Source: Podila epigama
Taxonomy: Eukaryota; Mortierellomycota; Mortierellomycetes; Mortierellales; Mortierellaceae
Assembly (NCBI GenBank): GCA_015679605.1
Contig: JAAAVE010000765.1
Coordinates: 1-11,024 of the forward strand
DNA: 11,024 nucleotides
Direction of reading: 5' to 3'
Within the stretch, counting starts at the first letter, position 1. Every line of letters starts with the position of its first letter. The position numbers and the translations under genes were made by a program. Below the pieces are notes generated by a model that worked only from the letters and a program-made list of their open reading frames with translations, searched no databases and was not told the origin of the DNA. Shown here piece after piece: positions 1 to 6,608 of this stretch.

Positions 1-69
1 AAAAAAAAAAAAAAAAGAAAAAGAGGGTGGAAAGAAAAAAAAAAAAAAAAAAAAAGAGAGAGAGAGAGA
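1..69. repeat. poly(A) runs and (GA)n microsatellite in an intron
   Basis: Positions 1-16 and 38-55 are almost pure A, followed by a GA dinucleotide run to 69. On the coding (minus) strand this is a CT and T tract inside the G-patch gene's third intron, before an acceptor that must lie left of the window. It probably acts as a polypyrimidine tract. Confidence 0.8.
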
Positions 70-1030
70 TGGAGAAGGACGCTTGTTGAACATCTTTCTT
101 CAATCGACTTGGACGAGAGAGAATAAAAACTATACCTCACGTTGTTCCTTTCGCTCCTGTGTTTCTTCAGCCTGAATTTCTGCCTCGAGTGCCTTCCTCT
201 TTAACGTACTCACTTCGTTATACCAGGTATCCACTTCCTGCTTTCCAATACCCATCACGTTTGCCTTTTGTTCAATTGGAATCGGGGTTGTCCTTCCTAT
301 TTGTTCATTTGAATAATTCCATCCGATGAATATTTTTATTTATGTTTTCTTTCTTTCTTTTCTTCCATCCTAGAAAAGCAAACTCTTCCGTATTTTCTTT
401 CTCTTTTTTTCTGTTCTTTCTTTTACCTGTTGCATTCTGTCCAAGTCCTGTACCAGCCTTCCATCCCATTTTGAGCAAGAGCTTATATCCCACATTGTTC
501 TCTGGGATGTGGGTGTCCATATCAGCAGCCTCTACCTTTGTTTGGTCAACATATCCGATAGGTCCTTGCCGTGGGTTCCTGGTATAAAGATCATGGTCTC
601 CATCGCTCAGTGAGTCGTCATCTGACTCGCTAGACCGCTCATCCTCACGTCTATGCTTTGCTCGAAGAGTATCCTTGATCTGTATTGTTTATCGTTGTTG
701 TTGTTTATCGTCGTTTTTGGTTGTTTGGAAGCATCAAAGAGATGCGTCATACATTGGCAACCATGAAAGAGGTAGAAAACAAAAGACACGAAATAAAAAG
801 TGATAAGACCGCATTTTATCACCCTTTCTGCTTCCCGCTCCCCTTTGCCATGGTAACAAGAGCACAGAGAAGGGGGAAAGCCTCTGTTTGACCATGTTGC
901 ATCAGGAATTCAAAAAAAAAACGCATAGGAAGCGAGCCCTTACATTGTCCAGTTCATCAAGTTCCTGATGATAGAATCTTTGCATTTGGGTCTTTTGACC
1001 CTGCGGTGTCCATTGCTGATTCCTTTGCAT
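1..1030 (-). CDS. G-patch domain protein, GPATCH8/ZNF804-like (5' part, runs off left edge)
   Basis: Three exons can be joined in frame: 1030-944, 679-427 and 296-136. The introns are GT-AG (943-680 and 426-297), and a fourth exon must lie beyond the window because a donor (gtatag) follows position 136. The visible 167 residues hold an acidic Ser/Asp stretch (about 44-57), then a G-patch at about 90-130. The core is seen as NNVGYKLLLKMGWKAGTGLG, followed by GRTTPIPIEQKANVMGIGKQ. A charged helix follows (about 144-167). The G-patch plus 'GRT-PIPI' plus 'MGIGKQE' order is typical of animal GPATCH8/ZNF804 and plant G-patch proteins, which carry a C2H2 finger further on; that part would lie off the window. 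G-patch proteins commonly bind RNA or activate DEAH helicases, so a nuclear RNA-processing role is inferred. The start is the first ATG of the open frame; an extra upstream exon ending at an acceptor just before it cannot be excluded. Confidence 0.83.
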
Positions 1031-1347
1031 CTTTCTGGGTGTTTTGGTTTTGAATTTTGATGTTGAAAGATGACACTGAACATTAAGTAGGAAAGGGGAA
1101 GTGTCCCAGAAAGAACTCCAAGCCACGTTACAAATTAATTTTCAACAGGACTCTTCGTCCTAGCCCTTTGAACAAATTCATATCGACGTATTAAGAGAAT
1201 AATTGTCTGTCGACCGTACAACAAGTCGTACATGTACATTGGAAAACGCGCTTTATTTTTTTTTTTTTTTTTTGATACAAGTGAAAAGGAGTGAAGTGAC
1301 ATGAGGAGTTTGGTTCTCATGGATCATATAGTATACATGTTGAAGAC
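1031..1347. other. Intergenic stretch between the G-patch gene and the unresolved gene
   Basis: This holds the 5' flank of the G-patch gene and the 3' flank of the unresolved minus-strand gene. It contains a run of 19 T (1256-1274) and no convincing coding frame. No clear TATA box or polyadenylation signal could be assigned. Confidence 0.5.
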
Positions 1348-1476
1348 TTATTTTGTCCTCTTTGATGGTGGTGTGTAGAACGTCGGTAAGGAGCGTTGTT
1401 TGTGGGTTGGGGGAACCTCAGGCATCGGTCTACTTGCATAGCTTTGGCTTTTTCTGGCCAACGCGAGCATCAATTT
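1348..1476 (-). CDS. Terminal exon of the unrecognised gene
   Basis: The exon is 43 codons including the TAA stop, opening in phase 0 after a strong acceptor (gtgtcctag). It begins KLMLALARKSQSY and ends in a basic, Pro-rich tail (PPSKRTK). It joins in frame to the exon at 1671-1583 across an intron with a consensus gtaagt donor. The reading frame and both splice borders agree, so this exon is well supported although its function is unknown. Confidence 0.65.
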   Translation of the reverse strand, partial: KLMLALARKSQSYASRPMPEVPPTHKQRSLPTFYTPPSKRTK

Positions 1477-1582
1477 CTAGGACACACAAAAAAAAAAAAA
1501 GAGAAGGAGAGAGAGAGAGAATAAGGTGACAAGTTCATCTACAAACACTTTGAGCCTTAATGCAATCTCCATCCAAACTTAC

Positions 1583-1671
1583 TCGGTATTCAAGCAGCGC
1601 CAGGATCTGGTTGCTGTGGAGGAATCTTCCCATCTCAAATGAGTTCGTAGGAAGCCTGATAGGCTCCTCCA
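1583..1671 (-). CDS. Penultimate exon of the unrecognised gene
   Basis: The 89-nt exon encodes a segment starting EEPIRLPTNSFEMGRF and ending ILALLEYR, followed by a perfect gtaagt donor. The acceptor is gcatgtaaag. It needs one base from the preceding exon, which could end near 1714 (donor gtgtca, intron of only 42 nt) or earlier at a gtttat donor; this upstream junction is unresolved. Confidence 0.6.
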
Positions 1672-1859
1672 CTTTACATGCAATCCACACGAGGCGTTAA
1701 AATAGTTTGACACATTTAAATAGAAATGTGTCTTTAATAAACAGTTCCTTCTTCGACATTGTCTCCTTTGAGTCTATCATATGAAGAAAAAAATAAAAAT
1801 CAGCAGACTTGTTCAAAAAATACGAGTCGCTTTTGAGCAATTCTCTTAAAATCACTTAC

Positions 1860-2166
1860 TGGCGACTGTCAAAGAAAGACTGTAGGCATGTTGGGTGGCA
1901 TGCTTCCGCGTGTGAGAATGCTCTTGTTCAGTCGCACATTCTTGCGGTGCTGTTGCGCGACTGTAGAGGCGCCTACATTAGGTGCTTTGTGCTCATTATT
2001 GCACAACGTCACATTGGTTGTTTCCAGAGCCCTTGTAACGCATGCAGTCAGGCAGAAGTCAAGCTTCCGCCCGAAGGCTCCAGCTGTGCCCTTGTAGGCC
2101 TTTTTCCCCACAATCCCTCGTACCAGAGCTTGGTCAACACGGGCTTCCTTGAGGATCGTTTCGCCT
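1860..2166 (-). CDS. Exon of the unrecognised gene, basic Cys-containing segment
   Basis: The open frame starts GETILKEARVDQALVRGIVG and ends NKSILTRGSMPPNMPTVFL. It is joined in phase to the 20-nt exon upstream through a tag acceptor at 2168-2167. A TGA stop (1871-1869) lies nine bases before a perfect gtaagt donor at 1859. Either the donor really used is the earlier gtcttt, or the codon was a CGA. The base composition is more GC-rich than the flanks, as for the other coding blocks here. The segment is rich in Lys, Arg, Asn and Thr with several Cys; no known domain was recognised. Confidence 0.55.
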
Positions 2167-2259
2167 CTACATTGACAACGTGGAAAAGAAGCCATTTTTG
2201 GGTCAGCCAGCGAAAATAGGAACCACACACAAAAAGTGAACTCTTGAATTTAAACTTAC

Positions 2260-2279
2260 ACTTGGACTGACACCGATGT
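2260..2279 (-). CDS. 20-nt microexon of the unrecognised gene
   Basis: The twenty bases encode TSVSVQ plus two bases of the next codon. They are bounded by an acceptor ctttaaccag (with a branch-like ctttaac) and a consensus gtgtaagt region donor. It links the 33-codon exon upstream (phase 0) with the exon at 2166 (one base needed) without breaking the frame. Support is purely from splice signals and phase. Confidence 0.45.
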
Positions 2280-2300
2280 CTGGTTAAAGTAATGGAAGAT

Positions 2301-2377
2301 AAAAAAAAAAAAAAAAAAAAAAAAACCCTCTACACAAACACACAAACCAAAACTTCTATAAAAAAAAAAAAAAAAAA
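2301..2377. repeat. Two long poly(A) runs inside an intron (poly(T) on coding strand)
   Basis: There are 25 A at 2301-2325 and about 18 A at 2360-2377. On the minus strand they are T runs 5' of the branch-like ctttaac and acceptor of the microexon, so they probably act as an extended polypyrimidine region. Confidence 0.75.
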
Positions 2378-2434
2378 GAGCGTCAGTCCATGTACGTGGC
2401 CCGCTACATCAGTTACTCGAATAACGAAACTTAC

Positions 2435-2533
2435 AACAGCATAAGAATCCTGATAATAAATTTCTCCATTGTACCCTCCTGGTACTTGGGAAGGTCCCGC
2501 TCTGTATTTTCCTAACAGGTCGATCACTTCTTT
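2435..2533 (-). CDS. 33-codon exon of the unrecognised gene
   Basis: The exon begins KEVIDLLGKYRAGPSQ and ends YYQDSYAV, exactly 33 codons, between acceptor atgcctcag and a gtaagt donor. The upstream intron (2597-2534, 64 nt) would join it in phase to the frame ending NFIVQ. The sequence is protein-like (balanced composition, Gly/Tyr-rich middle), but no family was recognised. Confidence 0.6.
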
Positions 2534-2597
2534 CTGAGGCATAACATTTTGACATTTCTGTCATCCTTTCACTTCGATATACCACTAATGGCAATAC

Positions 2598-3038
2598 TTG
2601 AACAATAAAATTTTGGCAGGCCGTGTTAGAAGTAAGAGACGTAGCGTTGCGACCGCCAGACCTTCTACTGTTGTCTCGCTCGCATCTTTCCTTGTCGTCA
2701 GCATCCTTACCATCATCTATTGATATCATTGACTACATCAAGGATAAATCAGCCCGGATGAACCAAGAGACTCTAGAGAGTTCCATTAAGAACTGCATTT
2801 TGCTATTGAAATCAATTTACATCAAGGATAAATCAGTCCGGATGAACCAAGGCAACTCAAGAATGTTCAATGTAAGAACTGCCCGTATCTGTTTCTTCAG
2901 GTGAGTAACCAAGGATTTCCATGTTGAACTTTCTTCAAGAATGGCAAGTACTTACTAATATTCTCGCTCAAACACCTTTCGGGGTGTTTTAGGGCAGTAG
3001 GACCCCATCAACCTTATAGTAGTCCCGAGAGCGCTTTC
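2598..3038 (-). pseudogene. 147-codon frame of the unrecognised gene interrupted by four TAA/TAG codons
   Basis: One frame runs from GTTIRLMGSYCPKTPRKVF through ILEESSTWKSLVTHLKKQIR, NILELPWFIRTDLSLM and SMISIDDGKDADD to NFIVQ. The only stops are TAG 2957-2955, TAA 2954-2952, TAA 2819-2817 and TAG 2735-2733; there is no TGA. A Gln would fit at each site. The 44 codons between the second and third stops form a coherent helical, Leu-rich stretch. An 84-nt duplication inside keeps the frame. GTAAGT at 2954-2949 and GTAAAT at 2820 could be donors, but their phases do not pair with nearby acceptors in this frame at usual intron lengths. The other reading is that TCT-to-RRSGG is reached by splicing from the LSLM site to the acceptor at 2668. 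Confidence 0.45.
2733..2852. repeat. 84-nt imperfect tandem duplication
   Basis: A 33-nt block at 2733-2765 recurs at 2817-2849 with almost no change (one clear difference in the core, cagcccgg against cagtccgg), with weaker similarity running beyond to a shared 'aagaactgc'. On the minus strand both copies encode W-F-I-R-(T/A)-D-L-S-L-M followed by a stop codon. The offset is 28 codons. Confidence 0.85.
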
Positions 3039-3113
3039 TTAGCATCATCATCCTTGACTTGAAGCTCTTCGTTGTCATCTACTATGATAAACACATGAAT
3101 TAGATTCTCTTGC

Positions 3114-3154
3114 AAAAAAAAAATCAAAAAAAAAATAAATAAAAAAAAAAAAAA
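3114..3154. repeat. A-rich tract in a putative intron
   Basis: Several poly(A) blocks (poly(T) on the coding strand) sit directly downstream of the gtaagg donor at 3161 and before a branch-like ctaat, as in the other introns of this window. Confidence 0.7.
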
Positions 3155-3161
3155 TCCTTAC

Positions 3162-3256
3162 ACGCGTCTCCTACAACATTTTCGAAGCGCCTTCTTCGTC
3201 ATTTGAACGCTCCGAGGTATTGTACGGGGCGTTCAAGAAGGTTTTATTGAAATTGT
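3162..3256 (-). CDS. Putative exon of the unrecognised gene
   Basis: After acceptor ttcattttag the frame reads NFNKTFLNAPYNTSERSNDE and continues EGASKML. It then meets TAG (3173-3171) and ETR before a strong gtaagg donor. If splicing instead uses the gtagga donor overlapping the TAG, the exon ends two bases into that codon and the stop is not read. The exon is short and acidic, with no recognisable domain. Confidence 0.4.
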
Positions 3257-3430
3257 CTAAAATGAATGTGCGTCGAATGGATGGCTGCTCTATTCTTTTT
3301 TTGTCAGAATCAAATAGGTGTGATATGGATATTATGTATTTTGAAAGACGAAGCGAAAAGAAACTATGCTATTTAAACTAATATAATGTCACGTGTGCTC
3401 ATGAAATCTTTGGCAAACGCGTCTACATAC

Positions 3431-3744
3431 TTTGACGCGGGCATCTATTGTACTGAGGTCGCCAGATTTCAGCTTGCCGGTCTTTTTTTTTTTTTTTTTG
3501 ATCCATCATTGGTGGCGTCAAGATTCTGTTTCAATGGCGTGACAGGAGTGGGCAATTGAAATGGGCGTTTTTCTGAGGTTGGATGGGTTTCTCTCAGGTT
3601 ACACATCAATTGGGAAGAGACATGGGTGTCTCTGCCCGCGACAGCAGACACCTTGTACTCAGCATGTTGTAGGAGGCGCTCTGCCAGACAAGTTAAGAGC
3701 TCGATCAAGTGGCCAGATTCGTCAAGGAAGTTGGAGATACGGGA
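3431..3744 (-). pseudogene. Leu-rich coding block broken at a 17-A tract
   Basis: The frame opens with SRISNFLDESGHLIELL, continues TCLAERLLQHAEYKVSAVAG and a Thr/Pro-rich part (FQLPTPVTPLKQN), and reaches a run of Lys codons made by 17 A on the coding strand (3499-3483). It then stops after RPAS. One extra A would carry the frame on to TGKLKSGDLSTIDARVK and a gtatgt donor at 3430. It begins directly after TAA-TAG (3750-3745). That could be an acceptor (a 66-nt intron from a gtaggc donor would keep the phase) or two nonsense codons. Confidence 0.45.
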
Positions 3745-3750
3745 CTATTA

Positions 3751-3906
3751 CAGAAGAACTTGGGGGTTCGACGAGCATGATTGGATAATATCGATGGCGA
3801 CAACGCCTACGGAGATGATACGTTTTAGCCCCCCTACGCGAGGCCAAGGTAACTGCGGCGACAAGGCGGCAGGAATGTTGTTCTCTCTCAAGCGATAGAA
3901 TCCATA
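3751..3906 (-). pseudogene. 52-codon open block upstream of the tandem stops
   Basis: The open frame reads LRENNIPAALSPQLPWPR, then VGGLKRIISVGVVAIDII and ends SSNPQVLL. It is in the same frame as the block that follows the TAA-TAG pair. It has no ATG. A candidate start ATG (MDSIA) lies just upstream at 3905-3903, but one base out of frame, so the true 5' end could not be found. Confidence 0.35.
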
Positions 3907-3936
3907 TCACATGTATTAACATGAAGATAGGTTAAT

Positions 3937-3962
3937 AGAATATATATAATATATACATTATT
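3937..3962 (-). terminator. AT-alternating 3' flank of the xylulokinase gene
   Basis: A tatataatatata run lies 40-65 nt after the xylulokinase stop codon. Fungal 3' ends often carry such UA-rich efficiency elements. No AATAAA is close by, and the assignment is by position and composition only. Confidence 0.3.
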
Positions 3963-3999
3963 TGACACTGTTTTTACTATAACCATTTTCAAACCGGCA

Positions 4000-6608
4000 T
4001 TACTCTACATCTCTTCTATATAAATCCAACAGAGATCTTTCCTTCCGAATGTATTCTGGGATGCGGTCGATATATACCTTTGTCCTGTCCAAAGAAGGCT
4101 GCAGGACGCGTTCAGAGGAAGTGGATGATGTCCTTGGAGAAACAACAACACGAGTTTGATCATCTCTATATGCCCCACTATACAAGTACGCCTTTCTCGC
4201 TGCACCCCATGCAGCAGACCCAGCACCATTCTTGTCGCTCTTTTGGACCACAGGTACACCAAAGATATCAGCCAACAGTTGTAATAAAGCCACGTTGGAG
4301 GATGCGCCACCTGTGGCCAGGATCCTGGAGACGCCAGGCGGAGCCAAGGAGGATACAGAGGACGTTTTATCTTCTTTTTCGTCTTCTTCTTCTTCTTTTG
4401 AGTGCTGTGTTGCTCGTATCCGCATGGCCATGAACTGGGATTCACACAGGCAAACAACATTTGCTCCTTCAATGTATGTTCTGTGACTTGCCTCGTTCAT
4501 CGAAAGGGTCGCGTTATGATCTTGTTCTTGTTCTTGTTGCTGGTGTTGTTGTGCCGGATCATAGAATTCAGTGACAGGTTGACCGTCCTGGAATCGATAC
4601 ACTCCTTGGAGAGGTGGCCATATCTCAGATTCAAAAAAATAGAATCCAAACTGTTGACTCTTCACTTGCCCCGGTTCCTGTCTCGAAGGCTCTGTAACTT
4701 TGTTGGAGGAACTCTTGTCCGCTAAAGATGCTGATGATGATGTTGAAGAAGAAGAAGACGAAGATGCCTCTTGCAGATACCTGTCAAACACTTCCCAGTC
4801 GCCATGCGCGTATAGGTCCCGGACCCTCTCACGCGCTAGGGACCCATTCTTGGCACAATAGAGCATTAGGAACCCTTGTGGGTCTATTGGATGACACAGG
4901 TGACTCAATGAAAGCCGTTCCTCTTGCTCCTGCTCTTGCTTTTGTCCTTGCTCTTGCTCTTGCTCTTTCTCTTGCTCAGCCTCATTCTCATTGTCCTGTT
5001 GATTGGTTGAACTGCTGTGACCTATGGTGTGCCCAGTTTTGTACAAGACAAGGGTATCACTCGTCCCAAGACTGACAATCGCGTCTCCTCGCTCGGCAGT
5101 TAACGCCATGACCGTGGCGGGGTTGTCACCAGTAAACGTGATCACTTTGACATCTGAGTATTTGTTAACGAAAAGGGGGGTGAGATGATGGTGAAGAGGA
5201 GAGTGTTTTTTCTTTTAGTATGGTCAACATCACATATGCACATGCAATAACAAAAAAAAATCATGAAAAACAAAAAAAAAAAAAATTCTAACCTGAACGG
5301 AAGCCGTATCGCTGACAGAACCATTGGCCAATATGTCCCTGAACTTGACATCCAGTACTATCTACTTCACCTAATTTCGACCGCAAAGAATCCATGGATG
5401 TTGTTGTTGTTGTTGTTGTCGTCACAGATGGTTCAACAAAAGCCGCCTTGTCAGAGTAAGCCATCGCACCCCCTCGACTGATAAACTCGGTTAGACATGG
5501 CTCCCATGATTTTGTTTCGACATTCAAGAGGTTCATGCCAGACCCATCGGCCATGTCGATCGAGGCAAAGCTGCCTGTCAGTACTGAAGCCAAGAACGAG
5601 CTGACGAGTGAAATCCGTGCTGTTGCTTCATACACTTTTGGCTTTTCTTGTACAAGCTATCATTTTTTGTTCACGCAATGGAAAGCAAAAAGGAGAGAGA
5701 GAAAAAAAAATACCATGAGGAGTTGAAATAGAAAAAAATGAGAAATGATATCTCTGATAGATTTATATCGAGAACAAAGAAACACTCTTTACCTTCAGGA
5801 TCTGACTTGCCGTGAACCGCTCAAACGCGCGTGATCCTGTCAAGTCTGCAAGGATCTGTTGTCCAAGTTGCCTATTATTTCTCTCCTTTTCATTCACACC
5901 ACTCCCCGCTTTATCACCTGTAGATCCCTTGTGGCGTGCACGCCACCCCAAAAACTCTTCCATCTCGCGACATTGTGAAGATGTACTCGTGTCCTGCCAG
6001 ATCGGTGACTCGGTCACCGTAAAACTGTCGCTGAAAACAGCACATAATTGAGATGGTGTCGCTGTGGTGCTTTCGTTACTGGCCGTGCTGTTATCGAACC
6101 CCGGTACTGACCCTGTTTTGAGTGACTGGAGGGCTTCCTCTGCCTTCTGGGACCAGTAGACACTACCATGTTGCTGTGTGATTATTAGGATTTCAATTGT
6201 GAGAAGAAGAAGAAGATGATGATGATGATGAAGAAGAAACAAAAAAAAAAACACCCTTGTTTTTACCTGAGCTGCACCAGACACGCTCACAACCCGTTCA
6301 AATGGAAAATGTCTACGTCGCATCCTATCCAAAAGCCGCTCCAAAGCTTCAACCCACATCATGACTGGAGCTGTCACCACACCCGCGTCCCGAAGCTCAC
6401 TCGTGGAAGGTAAAGTGACTCCCCCCACTGTTTTGCAATGAGAGAGGTCATTGTCAAAGTGGACCGCAAAAGACGAATGAGGTTCGAGCTCATCTGCTGA
6501 CCCGCCAGGCGTTCTAGTGAGTGCCACAACTTTCAGTTGCTGAGTTGAGAGATCGAAGCCTAGGTATAGGTCCCCTTGGTCTTGAGCATGTGAATGTTGA
6601 TTGCTCAT
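4000..6608 (-). CDS. XKS1: Xylulokinase (FGGY family), four exons, 741 residues
   Basis: The enzyme phosphorylates D-xylulose with ATP to D-xylulose 5-phosphate, feeding the pentose phosphate pathway in the cytosol. Exons 6608-6267, 6173-5793, 5641-5293 and 5153-4000 join in phase with GT-AG introns and end in TAA. Motifs seen: LGFDLSTQQ at 16-24 (phosphate-loop Asp19), SGAAQ/QHGSVYW at 110-121 (split by intron 1), SPIWQDTST at 170-178, RISLVSSF, DGSGMNLL at 273-280, FTGDNPAT at 364-371 (Asp367, matching the catalytic Asp of bacterial XylB), SLGTSDTL at 385-392 and ATGGASSN at 637-644. All key sites are present, so it should be active. Fungal relatives have about 570-620 residues; the excess is low-complexity: poly-Thr 315-322, Gln/Glu 409-436, Ser 488-500, a Gln-rich run near 559-568 and an acidic run near 611-620. 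The ATG at 6608 gives the usual N-terminus; an in-frame ATG at 6785 would add 59 unlikely residues. Confidence 0.94.
4726..4764 (-). repeat. Poly-Ser trinucleotide repeat in xylulokinase exon 4
   Basis: Mixed Ser codons encode residues 488-500, directly after the DRYLQEA helix of the second FGGY domain. This is an expansion in a surface loop by its position between conserved blocks. Confidence 0.8.
4918..5001 (-). repeat. Gln-Glu hexanucleotide repeat in xylulokinase exon 4
   Basis: A degenerate GAGCAA hexamer repeat encodes an alternating Glu-Gln stretch (residues 409-436) between the conserved SLGTSDTLVL and LSLSHLCHP blocks. It lies in the kinase body, not at an end. Confidence 0.85.
5399..5422 (-). 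repeat. Poly-Thr (ACA/ACG)n repeat in xylulokinase exon 3
   Basis: Eight consecutive Thr codons (residues 315-322) lie in the linker before the segment that leads to the catalytic FTGDN motif. Confidence 0.85.
6174..6266 (-). other. Intron 1 of xylulokinase, 93 nt, no in-frame stop
   Basis: The donor gtaaaa and acceptor atcacacag flank the invariant SGAAQ/QHGSVYW motif. The intron has exactly 31 codons without a stop and carries poly(T), (CAT)n and (CTT)n tracts, so retention would insert a Phe/Leu/His-rich segment instead of truncating the protein. Removal restores the conserved motif perfectly, so it is an intron. Confidence 0.9.

Larger units (their letters stand above)
1348..3906 (-). 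pseudogene. Unrecognised multi-exon gene, interrupted; possibly a pseudogene
   Basis: A chain of protein-like islands on the minus strand lies between the xylulokinase stop and a clear terminal exon. The 3' half splices cleanly: 2533-2435 (33 residues), 2279-2260, 2166-1860, 1671-1583 and 1476-1348, with GT-AG borders and a TAA end. The 5' half (3906-2598) is coding-like but broken: tandem stops at 3750-3745, a frame change at the A tract 3499-3483, a TAG at 3173-3171, and TAG, TAA, TAA and TAG in one frame at 2957, 2954, 2819 and 2735. An in-frame TGA also lies at 1871-1869. Every stop is one C-to-T step from a Gln or Arg codon. Some may be real splice donors (GTAA/GTAG) or acceptors (TAG). 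I recognise no domain, and no start codon could be fixed. Alternatives are a functional gene with many short introns or sequence errors. A minus-strand gene here seems likely; its being broken is less sure. Confidence 0.5.

Noticed and set aside
1809-2219. Plus-strand 136-codon frame and a nested 69-codon frame resembling a mitochondrial presequence
   Set aside because: They overlap the minus-strand exon 2166-1860, which has matching splice borders and phase with its neighbours. The plus frames have no promoter or splice support.
2623-2904. Plus-strand 93-codon frame with a repeated (Y)IKDKS-RMNQ motif
   Set aside because: The repeated peptide is the antisense image of the 84-nt duplication; the minus strand gives more protein-like sequence and splice signals, and the plus frame has no flanking support.
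2970-2992. Small inverted repeat (aaacacc / ggtgttt) suggesting a terminator or transposon end
   Set aside because: A 7-bp stem with a short loop inside a coding-like frame is expected by chance; there is no target-site duplication or transposase nearby.
2598-3750. Genome-wide reassignment of TAA/TAG to Gln
   Set aside because: The xylulokinase (741 codons) and the Kar9-like gene (1071 codons) use CAA/CAG for many Gln, have no internal TAA/TAG, and end naturally in TAA and TAG. Reassignment limited to one gene is not plausible.
2598-3906. Repeat-induced point mutation (RIP) as the cause of the stops
   Set aside because: The CpA-to-TpA direction fits, but the surrounding codons are not broadly degraded, no second copy of the gene is visible, and RIP is established in Ascomycota, not in the group suggested here. 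Kept only as a remote option.
4080-5075. Several plus-strand frames over the xylulokinase exon 4
   Set aside because: They are shadows of the conserved kinase frame, rich in Leu/Ala or Cys/Ser from the antisense of Gln/Glu and Ser repeats.
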